64,000 bases of DNA, from the NCBI GenBank assembly GCA_022447605.1, contig JAKVBG010000001.1, positions 150,062 through 214,061 on the forward strand. Reading direction: 5' to 3'. Positions 34,502-44,430 of the stretch are shown in pieces. This DNA comes from Mariniblastus sp. (GTDB taxonomy: Bacteria > Planctomycetota > Planctomycetia > Pirellulales > Pirellulaceae). Within the stretch, counting starts at the first letter, position 1. Each line of letters opens with the position of its first letter. A program made the position numbers and the translations under genes. Under the pieces are notes generated by a model, which saw only the letters and a list, made by a program, of their open reading frames with translations, made no database searches and was not told where the DNA came from.

Positions 34502-36130
34502 TTAAACGACTTCGATCCGATGCGCCCCGACTCGACCATGACCGTAATGGCGAACTGAAATCGAGTAATGGTCGGAAAACCAGTCTTCAATCTGCCCCAC
34601 ACGTCCGGTGTCGAAGTCACGGCTGACACTCAATGTTTTCCCAGCCACCGGGTCCTGGAATTCCCCGTTTTGAACCACGATCTTTCCCGCTTTAACCACC
34701 ATCCAGGGCCAGCTGAACATCTCTTCGAAGTCCGGTGACGGCGTGTAAACAACCACATCGGCATCCGCGCCGACACCCAGGTGCCCCTTGTTATTGAGTC
34801 CCAGAATCCGGGCAGGTCCCGCCCGCGTGATGATGGCAATTTCGGAAAGTGTATATTCCCGATCCAGGTCCAACAGACTGCTTGTCTTCATCACTCGAGG
34901 ATGCACCCGCTTGAGGGTTTCCTTGCGGAAACTCGCATCCATCAGCAAACGAATGATCTGGGGATACGCCAGGAAACTCCCACCATTGGGATGGTCGCTA
35001 CTCATCACGAGTTGCCAGGGATTTTCCACACGCAAGTACCACTCCAGGCCAATCGCCCATTGCAAGGCATTGACAAAATTCTTGTCGCGGTAGTGGATCG
35101 GGGAGATGCCACAACCCGACTCCAACTCGGTATCGGCGGAATACCATTTTTCACCACTCAGTCTCTGCAGGAAATAACCGAGTGGACCATCAGCCGTCAT
35201 GCTGGTCGTGGGACCAAACATCACCTGTCCCACATCAACGGTTAAATTCGGGTGGGCGTTAATGTAATCGGCCAGCGGCCCGACCTTCGACTCGAGACCA
35301 GAGTCGGAGTCACCGCTTCCCCCGTAGCTGTGAAACTGAATATGGGTCAAGTGCGCGCTCAATCCATCCAGGGAACGCATCGTTTCCAGGGTCGTGCTCC
35401 AATTGCCGGGGATGCCAAGATTGTTGCAATGGATATGGACTGGGTGGGGTAAATCGAGTCGATTGGCCGCCTCGGCAATTCCCTGGATCACCTGGCGGGG
35501 CGTCACTTGAAACCCGTCGATCACCTGGTCCAGATCACGAGCATTACCACCGGCCCTCTGTTTCCACATTTCGACACCACCCGGGTTCACCAACTTCGGC
35601 GCGAAGGCACCGGCCCGGTTGATCAACCAGGCCAAGAAGGACTGCAGTCCCGCGATGTCCTGCTTGGCGATGTACTCCATCGCCAGGTGATTATTACCTA
35701 CCAGGACATAGAAGCCGGTATCAAGATTGGGAACCCGCTCAAATTCGTGATGGACATGGCGAGCACCCATCGGTGTAACCGCGGCGTCAAAGCAGGAGGT
35801 GTACCCCAGTCCCGTATAGCGATAGCCGGTCGTCATGATATCAGGGACGCTACCCATCGGGTCACCGGGCGCGGTCAGGCCATTACCGATCCGCCCCTGT
35901 TCCGGTTGCATCTTTCGCGCCGCATTGACCTTGGGACCGGCAATATGGCAATGCATGTCGACCGCCCCGGCCATCACGACACGTCCGCTCACGTCGATAG
36001 TCACCGTATCCGTTTCACCCAGGGGCGCTTCGACGATCTTGCCGTTCTCGATCCAGATATCGCCCACGACACCATCCACGTTGTGAACCGGATCGTAGAT
36101 CGTTCCACCGGACAGTTTGAGGTATGACAT
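34502..36130 (-). CDS. fhcA: Formylmethanofuran dehydrogenase subunit A (formyltransferase/hydrolase complex)
   Basis: 542 residues of the amidohydrolase fold. In the Fhc complex, FhcA hydrolyses formyl-methanofuran (or a methanofuran analogue) to formate in the tetrahydromethanopterin C1 route. Metal-site motifs are intact: HCHIAGPKVN (HxH), the carbamylated-lysine segment AGAFAPKLVNPGG, HIHCNNLG, HIQFHSYGG and the aspartate in MSSDHPNGG. Length and motifs match FmdA/FwdA/FhcA. The ATG at 36130 has a strong GGAAGGAG site. No other C1-route gene lies in the window, so it is separated from fhcB/C/D. It ends six bases from the convergent zinc-ribbon gene. Confidence 0.93.
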   Translation of the reverse strand: MSYLKLSGGTIYDPVHNVDGVVGDIWIENGKIVEAPLGETDTVTIDVSGRVVMAGAVDMHCHIAGPKVNAARKMQPEQGRIGNGLTAPGDPMGSVPDIMTTGYRYTGLGYTSCFDAAVTPMGARHVHHEFERVPNLDTGFYVLVGNNHLAMEYIAKQDIAGLQSFLAWLINRAGAFAPKLVNPGGVEMWKQRAGGNARDLDQVIDGFQVTPRQVIQGIAEAANRLDLPHPVHIHCNNLGIPGNWSTTLETMRSLDGLSAHLTHIQFHSYGGSGDSDSGLESKVGPLADYINAHPNLTVDVGQVMFGPTTSMTADGPLGYFLQRLSGEKWYSADTELESGCGISPIHYRDKNFVNALQWAIGLEWYLRVENPWQLVMSSDHPNGGSFLAYPQIIRLLMDASFRKETLKRVHPRVMKTSSLLDLDREYTLSEIAIITRAGPARILGLNNKGHLGVGADADVVVYTPSPDFEEMFSWPWMVVKAGKIVVQNGEFQDPVAGKTLSVSRDFDTGRVGQIEDWFSDHYSISVRHYGHGRVGAHRIEVV

Positions 36131-36155
36131 CGAGGCTCCTTCCCCTGGGTAAAGA

Positions 36156-36392
36156 CTACCGTGGCTGCCTGGGACGATAGGCGGGGGATGGGGGTGGATC
36201 GCTGGAATCAGCCTCCTGGCCTAAGCGATCATCCATCGCGATCTTCAGCTCCAATTCATCGAGAATCTGTTCCAGCTTGTCGTAATTCCGGCCGATCCGT
36301 TCCAACCGCTGAGTCACCCGGGATGACTTGGCAGATGGACCTTCGGTATCGATCTCGATTTTGCCGGAATAATAGCGTGAACCAGAAGCCAT
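36156..36392 (-). CDS. Small coiled-coil hypothetical protein upstream of fhcA
   Basis: 78 residues. It is in the same direction as fhcA and ends 25 bases before it, so the two are probably in one transcript. The N-terminus reads MASGSRYYSGKIEIDTEG. Residues 24-55 (RVTQRLERIGRNYDKLEQIL and following) form a likely coiled-coil helix, and the C-terminus is Pro/Ser-rich and probably disordered. No family is recognised. Its placement and helix pattern support a real gene, but the ribosome binding site is poor. Confidence 0.5.
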   Translation of the reverse strand: MASGSRYYSGKIEIDTEGPSAKSSRVTQRLERIGRNYDKLEQILDELELKIAMDDRLGQEADSSDPPPSPAYRPRQPR

Positions 36393-36514
36393 GAAATCTG
36401 TTTTTTTCTGTTGGATACCAGGTTGGGTCAGTCGCGCACCACGGGTGCCACCATTTCGATTGTTCTAGCCCCTCCTCCAAAGATCAAGGGGCAATCCGCC
36501 GGCCAAACCGGCAT

Positions 36515-38113
36515 TCAGTTGGATGTCACCTTCAGTTCTGCCCGCAGCCGATCGAGTTCAGACTCCAGCTCGGCCTTGGTTTTCCGGTAATCGGGGTCAT
36601 TGATGAAGCTCTGGTTCTCATTCGGGTCTCGCACCCGATCCATCAGGTCCCACTGATCGATGTCGACCCGCGCGCGTCCTTTCCCTTTCTCACGATCAAT
36701 TTTCCGGTAGTAATGGATTAACTTGTAGCGGTCAGTGACGACACCGTAATGAGCCGCCACGTTGTGAGTGCCCAGCTCGTAATAGTGGTAATAGAATGAC
36801 TTCCGCCAATCGGCTGGATTCTTTCCGGTCAGCAGGGGTGTTAATGAACGCCCCTGCATGTCAGACGGGATATCGACGCCGGCGACATCCAGAAACGTCT
36901 CGGGGAAATCCAGATTGGAAACGAGATGCCCGTTACTACTACCTGGTTTCACCACGCCGGGCCAACGCACAATCAGCGGAGTCCGCAGCGATTGCTCGAA
37001 AATCCACCGCTTGTCATACCAACCGTGCTCGCCCAGATAGAAGCCCTGGTCCGAAGAGTAGATGACGATCGTGTTGTCTGCCAGGTCGTTCTGATCCAGG
37101 TAGTCCAGTACCCGTCCGACATTGTCATCGACCGAGGCGATGCACCGCAGGTAATCCTTAATGTAGTACTGGTAATGCAATTGCCGCACCTGGTCGTCCG
37201 TTTTGGCAGCATCCCGATTCTGCAGGTAATGCTCGTTGCGGGCCTGGTAGGCGGCGATCCAGTCCGCTTTCTGTTCCGGGGTAAACCGGCGAAAGAACCG
37301 CTTCGCCTGTTCCGACTCCGGGTCCGGGAACAACTTCAAATCAAATCCCGGCCGCATATCCTTTCCCACTTCCATCGCGTTCTCGGCAAGCACTTCGGCC
37401 CGGCCCGAGTAATCATCCAGGAGGTTGCCCGGTTCGGGCATCTGCCTGCTCTCGTAGGTCGACAAATGGTCCTTGCCCGGCAACCAGGCGCGGTGGGGAG
37501 CCTTGTGCTGCAACATCAGCATGAAAGGCTTCTCACGGTCTCGGTCCTCGAGCCACTGCAGCGCGTGATCGGTCGTCACATCGGTAACGTAACCCTCAAC
37601 TCTCTGCCGCCCCTGCGGTGTCAGGAAGTCAGGGTTGTAATAATTGCCTTGGCCAGGCAGCACGAACCAGTGATCAAACCCGGTTGGGTCCGTCCCCAAA
37701 TGCCATTTCCCTACCACGGCTGTCTGATACCCCGCCCCCTGCAGCAACTTGGGAAAGGTCTGCTGTTCCCCGTTGAATTTGTCGCCGTTCTGGCGAAAGC
37801 CATTCAAGTGGGAGTATTTCCCGGTCAAAATCACTGCCCGAGCCGGCCCACAAATCGAGTTGGTCACCAGGCAACGATCAAACCGCATCCCCTGGCGAGC
37901 CAAGCGGTCCAGATGCGGCGTCTTGTTGATCTGTGAGCCGTACGCACCAATCGCCTGGTAAGCGTGATCATCGGAAAAGATGAACACGATATTCGGCTGG
38001 GCCGAGGCGGACTGGCTGCCGTCGTTCGTCTCAGCCGCAGCCAAGTCTCCCAGAAACATGGCCACCATAGCGGTCAGGGTCAGGCTCCGGGCTGCTTTCA
38101 CAAATACCATCAT
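36515..38113 (-). CDS. Secreted sulfatase (formylglycine-dependent, Cys type)
   Basis: 532 residues from the ATG at 38113 (AGGAA upstream; ATGs at 38110 and 38134 are alternatives). A signal peptide of about 27 residues ends in AAAE. The alkaline-phosphatase-superfamily sulfatase core is complete: [16 protein letters not shown] (metal Asp pair), the CxPxR signature [13 protein letters not shown] with Cys88 as the residue converted to formylglycine, [15 protein letters not shown] and [19 protein letters not shown]. It probably desulfates a polysaccharide or other sulfate ester in the periplasm; planctomycete genomes carry many such genes. No maturation enzyme lies nearby. Confidence 0.92.
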   Translation of the reverse strand: MMVFVKAARSLTLTAMVAMFLGDLAAAETNDGSQSASAQPNIVFIFSDDHAYQAIGAYGSQINKTPHLDRLARQGMRFDRCLVTNSICGPARAVILTGKYSHLNGFRQNGDKFNGEQQTFPKLLQGAGYQTAVVGKWHLGTDPTGFDHWFVLPGQGNYYNPDFLTPQGRQRVEGYVTDVTTDHALQWLEDRDREKPFMLMLQHKAPHRAWLPGKDHLSTYESRQMPEPGNLLDDYSGRAEVLAENAMEVGKDMRPGFDLKLFPDPESEQAKRFFRRFTPEQKADWIAAYQARNEHYLQNRDAAKTDDQVRQLHYQYYIKDYLRCIASVDDNVGRVLDYLDQNDLADNTIVIYSSDQGFYLGEHGWYDKRWIFEQSLRTPLIVRWPGVVKPGSSNGHLVSNLDFPETFLDVAGVDIPSDMQGRSLTPLLTGKNPADWRKSFYYHYYELGTHNVAAHYGVVTDRYKLIHYYRKIDREKGKGRARVDIDQWDLMDRVRDPNENQSFINDPDYRKTKAELESELDRLRAELKVTSN

Positions 38114-38723
38114 TCGTCCATTCCTGGTTTGCATCCTTCGGGAAAACAGACTTACCAAGTCCTGTCCCGGGCGGATGTCAATCGTTGTTGTTGCTCAAGA
38201 ATTTGCTCCACGATTATACGCGAGCGACTCCGGCTCTGCAAAACGACCGGATTCCCCGGGCCCGACTTGAATCAACCAGATCAGGCGGGCAAAACGGTCA
38301 CCCCCGATATCGGGGGCTGATCCTATTCAACACGTCAACCGCCTCACCCCGTCCAGGGCCCGGCAAAGCAGTTCGAGCGATCGGTTCTCTGGAGGACAGG
38401 GCGGTAAACTATCACGATCAACCGGGTCCTACCGGCGAGGCCCACCTGCTTCCCCCCGTATCAGCCCTGAAACAGACCATGCCCGATATGGTTCGTGACA
38501 GGATCGATAGACGGGTGGTTACCCGGCACAATCGACAAAGTCGCGCCGGTTCGTAATGTCCCGTCGTCAACGTGGGAAAACGGGGGGAAATCTGACGGAA
38601 TTCCCTCTCCAACACCTGAAACTATGCAACCCTCTTAACGACAGAGCATTCTTCCATCAGTCGGCGGCAGGAGTCTATTGAGCCGATTGAGATAAAACTT
38701 GGGTAAGGAGTCCGGAGTCGAAC
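38114..38723. other. Divergent intergenic gap with a 16-base palindrome
   Basis: No plausible gene is seen in these 610 bases between the sulfatase and the MORN-like gene. A perfect 16-base palindrome CCCCCGATATCGGGGG lies at 38301-38316 and can fold as a six-pair stem with an ATAT loop. It is followed by CTGATCC rather than a T-run, so it is not a standard terminator. Confidence 0.5.
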
Positions 38724-40205
38724 ATGATCGTTTTGCAAAGAGCATGGATCACCTTTCTGGCTTTGATAGCTTTCATTGCATTGGCAACCAGTGCCTACAC
38801 AACGGTTGGCCAACAAGCGGAGACAATTGGCCTTTTTGAACAAGCCCCTTCTTCTGCCGATCGGGAGACGGCCTCCTCATCCGATCAGCCAGACAGTGGG
38901 CTGGTAGCGGTCAACCCTCGCGACAATTCGATTTGGACACAATCCCCATCAGGCGACAGCTTCGGCAACAGCTCCGACACCGGGATCGATGAACGGACGA
39001 TGAAGATGTTGCGAACGGGAAATATCGAAGAGCTACAAGACGGACTGCCACCCGGTCAGCATGAAACGATTCGCACACGGTATCCCAATGGCAAAGTCCA
39101 GATCCTGAAGAACGTGATGCAGGATGAAAGGGGAAATTTTTTCAATCATGGTATCTGGCGCCTGTTCAACCAGGACGGGGAAGTCCTGGCCGAAGGCCGG
39201 TTTGAGCAAGGTTTGATGGAAGGCCGATGGAAACGTTGGCACCCGGCCGGATCCGAGGGGCTGTTTAGCACGGAACCATTCATCGAGTTCCAGGGGCCCT
39301 TCCTGTCATCGGCCACGTTTTCCCAGGGTGAGCTGAACGGGGCCTGGATCGTTTATGATCGGCAACGGCGCAAGATCCTGGAGATCCCTTACCGTCAAGG
39401 AAAGCGACACGGCCTGGCCACCTGGTGGTACCCGTCCTCCCAGAAGATGCGACAGGCCCGTTTCCAGGAGGGCCAGTTGGATGGAGCCCTGAAAGAGTGG
39501 GACCGGGAAAACCAGTTGGTACGCAATGACGAATTTATCTCCGGCAAAAAAATTGTCCGTAACACATCGTACTTCCAGCCCCAACAGAAAGAATCAGAAT
39601 CCTACTTCCTGGACACCGAACTGGAACTGGACGGCCAGGACAATTGGTGGGATGCCCAGCCAGCCAGTTTTTCCACTCGGGGTAACGCCATGCAACATGG
39701 CCCTATTTCTGCCTGGCATGACAACGGGCAACTCAAAATGAAAGGACAGTATCTGCGCAACCACCGCGAGGGGCAATTTACCTGGTGGCACCAAAACGGC
39801 CAGCGATCTCTGGCCGGCACTTATGACGGGGGCCAAAAGACAGGACTTTGGACCTGGTGGCATCCCAACGGGATGAAACGCATCCAGGGAAACTACCTGG
39901 CCGACATGGAATCAGGCAACTGGACCTGGTGGGACGAAGAGGGAAACCTGGTCTCCACCGAGAGCATGACGCCCGCCACATCGACAGGGGAACTCCTTCA
40001 ACCTGGGACGATCGAAGAAATCGAATTGGACCCCCTCCTCGATTCACCCCGTGACCCACCCGCAAATGGCCCGGAAACGATCGAGGAGATCTCTCCCGAA
40101 TCTCCCGCCTCGGAGCAAACCAACCAGCTCATTCCACAAATCGGCTTCGCAGAAGAGACAGGTGAAGAGATCCTGCTGGAAGAGCCACAGCGATCCGACA
40201 AGTAG
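38724..40205 (+). CDS. Secreted MORN/YwqK-like repeat protein
   Basis: 493 residues with an N-terminal export segment (about 7-27). From about 120 to 415 the sequence consists of six or seven repeats of the pattern G-x-W/ aromatic -W-(H/Y)-x-x-G-x-(L/K)-x-x-x-G-x-(Y/F)-x-x-G-x-x-x-G, e.g. GQFTWWHQNGQRSLAGTYDG and GLWTWWHPNGMKRIQGNYLA. This is the YwqK/MORN repeat, a beta-hairpin array that usually binds proteins or lipids. The C-terminal 70 residues are acidic and Pro-rich (EEIxxxS repeats). The start is the ATG with GGAG seven bases upstream. The exported location is unusual for MORN proteins, and the role is unknown. Confidence 0.8.
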   Translation: MIVLQRAWITFLALIAFIALATSAYTTVGQQAETIGLFEQAPSSADRETASSSDQPDSGLVAVNPRDNSIWTQSPSGDSFGNSSDTGIDERTMKMLRTGNIEELQDGLPPGQHETIRTRYPNGKVQILKNVMQDERGNFFNHGIWRLFNQDGEVLAEGRFEQGLMEGRWKRWHPAGSEGLFSTEPFIEFQGPFLSSATFSQGELNGAWIVYDRQRRKILEIPYRQGKRHGLATWWYPSSQKMRQARFQEGQLDGALKEWDRENQLVRNDEFISGKKIVRNTSYFQPQQKESESYFLDTELELDGQDNWWDAQPASFSTRGNAMQHGPISAWHDNGQLKMKGQYLRNHREGQFTWWHQNGQRSLAGTYDGGQKTGLWTWWHPNGMKRIQGNYLADMESGNWTWWDEEGNLVSTESMTPATSTGELLQPGTIEEIELDPLLDSPRDPPANGPETIEEISPESPASEQTNQLIPQIGFAEETGEEILLEEPQRSDK

Positions 40206-40397
40206 CTGCAGCGGGGACCTGTCCAACGGTCCACACGGTGTTTCCTGGCAGTGGCTGTCCGGCCACTCCACCATCCCGGGGGGCCAAACCCCAGCACCGC
40301 CCCATTCTCATCATGGATTTTCCCGTGGTCTCGATAACATCCAGACTGTCTCTGGTTTAGACTGGGAAGCAACCTGAACTGTAACTTCCCGGTCAAA

Positions 40398-42524
40398 ATG
40401 GACATTTTCATGAAATACCCGTCCCTTGTTTTCGGCGCGCTCTGGCTGCCACTCCTGCTGGTTGATTTCGCCTGGGCTCAGACAACGGAAGTCCCGGCGA
40501 ATGAACAATCTCAGACGTTGCAGATGACCGACATTTTCGATATTGAATTTGCTACCGACCCGCAAATTTCACCGGATGGCAAAACGATCGTCTATGTCAG
40601 GAACCAGTTCGACATCATGAAGGACCGTCGCCGAACGGACCTGTGGACTATCGATTCCCGGGGGCGACACCTGCCACTCTTTTCTGGAAAACACAATTAT
40701 TCCTCACCAAGGTGGTCACCCAGCGGAGACCGCCTCGCATTTGTTTCCGACGAAAATGATCAGAACCAGATATTCTGCTACTGGATGGAATCGGGCAGGA
40801 AAGCGCAGCTGACCAACTTGAACCAGTCACCCGGCTCATTGACCTGGTCAAGAAACGGTAAATCACTCTGTTTCTCGATGAGCGTTCCGGCCGAACCGGA
40901 AACGTTTGCCCCTATGCCAGCCAAGCCGAAAGGGGCCGAGTGGGCCGAGCCGCCCACCGTCATCACCCGTCTCAACTACCGGCGGGACGGGGCCGGCTAC
41001 CTGCCCCAGGCCCATACGCACCTGTTCGTGCTCAGTGCCGAGGGAGGAACGCCGAGACAACTGACACATGGGGACTACGATCACGGCGGTCCCTACGGCT
41101 GGGCAAAAAAGGACTCGGTGATCATTTTCTCCGCCAACCGGCACCCCAACCATGAATACGATCCAACCAACAGTGAAATCTACAGCATCGCGGTGGCTGA
41201 CCGTAAAATCACCGCCCTGACCGATCGGCAGGGCCCCGACACCCATCCCGTGGTTTCACCCGGCGGGGAACAGATCGCCTACCTCGGTCACGACGAAAAT
41301 TATCTCGGCTACCAACAGAACCACTTGTACGTGATGGGCATCGATGGCAAGAAACCCAAACCGTGTCTTTGGATCGATGATCTCGATCGCAGCATCAGTT
41401 CACCCCAGTGGATACATGCCAACCAACTCATCTTCAAGTTTGACGACATGGGTGTTACCAAGCTTGCCAGCACCGGCCGAGCGGGGAACTACAAGGTCAT
41501 TGCCGAGAACGTGGGAGGGACTTCCCTGGGGCGACCGTATGGCGGCGGAAGCTACTCCGTCTCGATGGCCGACCATTCAATCGCCTTCACCCAAACCTCA
41601 ACCGACCGACCGGCCGATGTCGCTGCCATTGGTTCAAGTTTTAAACAAGACGGAGCGCCACTGCGACTAACCGATTTGAACGCCGACCTGCTGTCTTTCA
41701 AGCAAGTTGGACGGACCGAAGAAATCCGTTTCCCCTCCCGCCATGATGATATCGAACTGCAAGGGTGGATCATCTACCCACCTGGCTACGACAAGAACCG
41801 TTCTTACCCACTGATCCTGGAAATCCATGGAGGCCCTTTCGCCAATTACGGGCCCCGGTTTACCCCCGAGCTGCAGTTAATGGCGGCCGCTGGCTATGTG
41901 GTCTTCTACATGAACCCCCGGGGTAGTACGAGTTACGGCGCCGACTTCGCCAACCTGATCCATCACAACTACCCTGGCAATGATTATGACGACCTGATGT
42001 CGGGGGTGGATGCCGTGATCGAGAGAGCCAACATCGACCGCGACAACCTGTTCGTAACCGGGGGGAGCGGGGGTGGCGTGTTGACCAGTTGGATCGTGGG
42101 TAAAACGGACCGGTTCCGGGCTGCCGTGGTCTGCAAGCCGGTCATCAACTGGTACAGCTTTGCTTTGACCGCCGACATGTACAACTACTTTTACAAGTAC
42201 TGGTTCCCGGGACTTCCCTGGGAGGAACCGGAGCAGTACATGAAGCGATCACCGATCTCGCTGGTTGGAAATGTCAAAACCCCGACGATGCTGCTTACCG
42301 GGACTGAGGATTACCGGACGCCGATGTCCGAAACGGAACAGTTTTACCAGGCCTTGAAGTTACAGAAGGTGGACACGGCGATGGTCCGCATACCAGGTGC
42401 GTCTCACAGTATCGCAGCCCGGCCGAGCCAATTGATTGCCAAGGTGGTTCATGTCCTCAAGTGGTTTGAGAAGCATCGACATTCGGAGCCTTCCGCACAG
42501 GAATCTCCGCAGGACGCCAAGTAA
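40398..42524 (+). CDS. S9 family prolyl-oligopeptidase-type peptidase
   Basis: 708 residues with a signal peptide of about 27 (MDIFMKYPSLVFGALWLPLL, cleavage near AWAQ). The N-terminal part (about 50-430) has WD40-like PD40 propeller repeats (ISPDGKTIVYV, WSPSGDRLAFVSD, WSRNGKSLCFSM, VSPGGEQIAYLG). The C-terminal hydrolase carries Ser557 in GGSGGGVLTSW, Asp638 in TGTEDYRTP and His670 in GASHSI, as in acylaminoacyl-peptidase/dipeptidyl-peptidase IV relatives. It probably trims peptides in the periplasm. The serine motif is GGSGGG, where GxSxGG is typical. The gap to gcvT is 246 bases. Confidence 0.92.
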   Translation: MDIFMKYPSLVFGALWLPLLLVDFAWAQTTEVPANEQSQTLQMTDIFDIEFATDPQISPDGKTIVYVRNQFDIMKDRRRTDLWTIDSRGRHLPLFSGKHNYSSPRWSPSGDRLAFVSDENDQNQIFCYWMESGRKAQLTNLNQSPGSLTWSRNGKSLCFSMSVPAEPETFAPMPAKPKGAEWAEPPTVITRLNYRRDGAGYLPQAHTHLFVLSAEGGTPRQLTHGDYDHGGPYGWAKKDSVIIFSANRHPNHEYDPTNSEIYSIAVADRKITALTDRQGPDTHPVVSPGGEQIAYLGHDENYLGYQQNHLYVMGIDGKKPKPCLWIDDLDRSISSPQWIHANQLIFKFDDMGVTKLASTGRAGNYKVIAENVGGTSLGRPYGGGSYSVSMADHSIAFTQTSTDRPADVAAIGSSFKQDGAPLRLTDLNADLLSFKQVGRTEEIRFPSRHDDIELQGWIIYPPGYDKNRSYPLILEIHGGPFANYGPRFTPELQLMAAAGYVVFYMNPRGSTSYGADFANLIHHNYPGNDYDDLMSGVDAVIERANIDRDNLFVTGGSGGGVLTSWIVGKTDRFRAAVVCKPVINWYSFALTADMYNYFYKYWFPGLPWEEPEQYMKRSPISLVGNVKTPTMLLTGTEDYRTPMSETEQFYQALKLQKVDTAMVRIPGASHSIAARPSQLIAKVVHVLKWFEKHRHSEPSAQESPQDAK

Positions 42525-42770
42525 CCCCTGGGCCGATTGACCCAACCGTCACTTGGCCCAGACGAGGCCTGGATCACGGGCTGCGCACCGGCAATTTGAA
42601 ATCGCAAATCGGCACTAGTCGACCACGCTGGATCGGTTAAAATGCGGGCTGTTCTTTGACGTACAGCGATCCAGCCGGCCAACCGGCAAACCACAGGTGC
42701 GCAACCGGTCCGCTTCAAGCTGGACGGCACCTGTCACCTGATGCATTAACTGAATTTCGAAGGGATACTC

Positions 42771-43889
42771 GTGACCTCTGTCGATCAACTTCTCAAGACG
42801 CCCATTCATCAATGGCATGCCGAACATCATGGCCGGATGGTCGACTTTGCCGGCTGGTCCATGCCGGTCCAATACAACAGCATCATGGATGAGCACCACC
42901 AAACCCGTAATGCGGTTGGGCTGTTCGATGTCTCTCACATGGGCCGCTTGTTTTTCAGTGGCACCGGAATCGACCAGTTTCTGGACAGCTTGACGACCCG
43001 ACGGGTCGCCGGTGTGGACGTGGGGCGGATTCGCTACTCGCTAATGACCAACGAAAAAGGCGGCATCCTGGACGATGTGCTGGTCTATCACCTGCCCGAT
43101 TCCGAAGGTCAACCGTTTCACATGATGGTCGTCAACGCCAGCAACCGTGAAAAAATCGTCAATTGGCTGAACGAGCATATCCCGACGGGCAGTGACATTG
43201 CACTGGAAGACCGCACGTTGTCCACTGCGATGATTGCCGTCCAGGGACCAAAGGCCAACGCCATGGTAGCCGGCCTCTGCTCGGTCAATCCCGCTGACCT
43301 CAAATACTATACCGGGACGGCAGCCAAGATCGGCGACCACCCGGTCATTCTCAGCCGCACCGGCTATACCGGCGAGGACGGCTGTGAACTGATTGTCGAT
43401 TCCGAAGTGGCACTGGATGTTTGGGAGACGCTGATGCAGAGCGCTGTCGACGAGGGTGGAGGAGCCACGGGCCTGGCTGCCCGGGACACGCTCCGACTGG
43501 AAGCGGCCATGCCACTTTACGGCCATGAACTGAATGAAGAGACCAACGCCGCCCAGACCGACCTGAAATTTGCCATCAATCTGAAGGATCGGGATTTCAT
43601 CGGCCGAAACGCCATCGTGGCCGCCAACGAAAATCCAAACCTGCCCATTCGGATCGGGCTCGAACTGGAAGGGAAGCGAGCAGCTCGTGAAAATTGTGCC
43701 ATCATCGCCCAGGGGAACCGGGTCGGCACCGTGACCAGCGGGACCTTTGCCCCCACCTTGCAGAAGTCGATTTCCATGGGTTACGTCGATCGTTCAGCGG
43801 CCGAACCGGGCACGGAATTGGAGATCGACATCCGCGGGAAACGAGCCACCGCCCGGGTCGTCAAGCTGCCATTTTACACCCGTGACTAA
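42771..43889 (+). CDS. gcvT: Glycine cleavage system T protein (aminomethyltransferase)
   Basis: 372 residues. GcvT releases ammonia from the aminomethyl group on lipoyl-GcvH and transfers the one-carbon unit to tetrahydrofolate. Family motifs are present: MVDFAGWSMPVQY, FDVSHMGRLFF, YSLMTNEKGGILDDVLVY, ALEDRTLSTAMIAVQGPKA, SRTGYTGEDGCEL and LRLEAAMPLYGHEL. Translation starts at GTG with AAGGGA six bases upstream. It is the first gene of gcvT-gcvH-gcvP-lipoyl transferase (spacings 53, 95 and 28 bases). No glycine riboswitch is visible in the 246 bases before it. Confidence 0.96.
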   Translation: MTSVDQLLKTPIHQWHAEHHGRMVDFAGWSMPVQYNSIMDEHHQTRNAVGLFDVSHMGRLFFSGTGIDQFLDSLTTRRVAGVDVGRIRYSLMTNEKGGILDDVLVYHLPDSEGQPFHMMVVNASNREKIVNWLNEHIPTGSDIALEDRTLSTAMIAVQGPKANAMVAGLCSVNPADLKYYTGTAAKIGDHPVILSRTGYTGEDGCELIVDSEVALDVWETLMQSAVDEGGGATGLAARDTLRLEAAMPLYGHELNEETNAAQTDLKFAINLKDRDFIGRNAIVAANENPNLPIRIGLELEGKRAARENCAIIAQGNRVGTVTSGTFAPTLQKSISMGYVDRSAAEPGTELEIDIRGKRATARVVKLPFYTRD

Positions 43890-43942
43890 TCAAACATTCC
43901 TGGCAAACGCACAACAACGAAAACTTGAAATGGAGATACCAA

Positions 43943-44335
43943 GTGAATCCTGAACAACTACTTTATGCCGAATCGCACGAATGGGTCCATGTCGACGAAA
44001 ACAACGGTGAGAAAATTGCCACCATTGGCATCTCGGCTCATGCAGTCGAAGCGCTGACCGACCTGGTCTACATGGATCTGCCTGCGGTGGGGACCACCGT
44101 CACCGCTGGTGAACCTTTTGGAGAAGTCGAATCGGTCAAGGCGACCAGTGAACTGTACAGCCCGGTTGATGGCGAGGTCACGGAAGTGAACGCAACCTTG
44201 CCCGACAACCTGGAGATCCTGGGTGATGACCCTTATGTCCAGGGTTGGATCGTCAAGGTCAAGCTGTCCAGTGAAGATGCCCTGGGTAAGTTGCTGGACC
44301 ATGCCGCCTACGAAAAAATGTGCAGCGGCTCATGA
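43943..44335 (+). CDS. gcvH: Glycine cleavage system H protein
   Basis: 130 residues, the family's usual size. GcvH is the lipoylated carrier that moves the aminomethyl arm between GcvP, GcvT and the L protein. The start is the GTG at 43943, placed by GGAG at 43932-43935. The lipoyl lysine is Lys66 in EVESVKATSELYSPVDG. The N-terminal LLYAESHEWVHVD is conserved. It must be modified by a lipoyl-transfer enzyme such as the one encoded downstream. Confidence 0.95.
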   Translation: MNPEQLLYAESHEWVHVDENNGEKIATIGISAHAVEALTDLVYMDLPAVGTTVTAGEPFGEVESVKATSELYSPVDGEVTEVNATLPDNLEILGDDPYVQGWIVKVKLSSEDALGKLLDHAAYEKMCSGS

Positions 44336-44430
44336 CCCGGCAAGGCTCGCCTTCCAATCCTTGAACACCCGATTTCGGAACGCCGGTTACCGGTGTTCCA
44401 TCTTTGTAAAACCGTCTTGTGAGTTTGAAG

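Noticed and set aside
36926-37936. Plus-strand frame of 336 codons
   Set aside because: Antisense to the sulfatase gene, which is clearly coding.
42525-42770. Glycine riboswitch upstream of gcvT
   Set aside because: I could not find the conserved paired elements of a glycine aptamer in these 246 bases.
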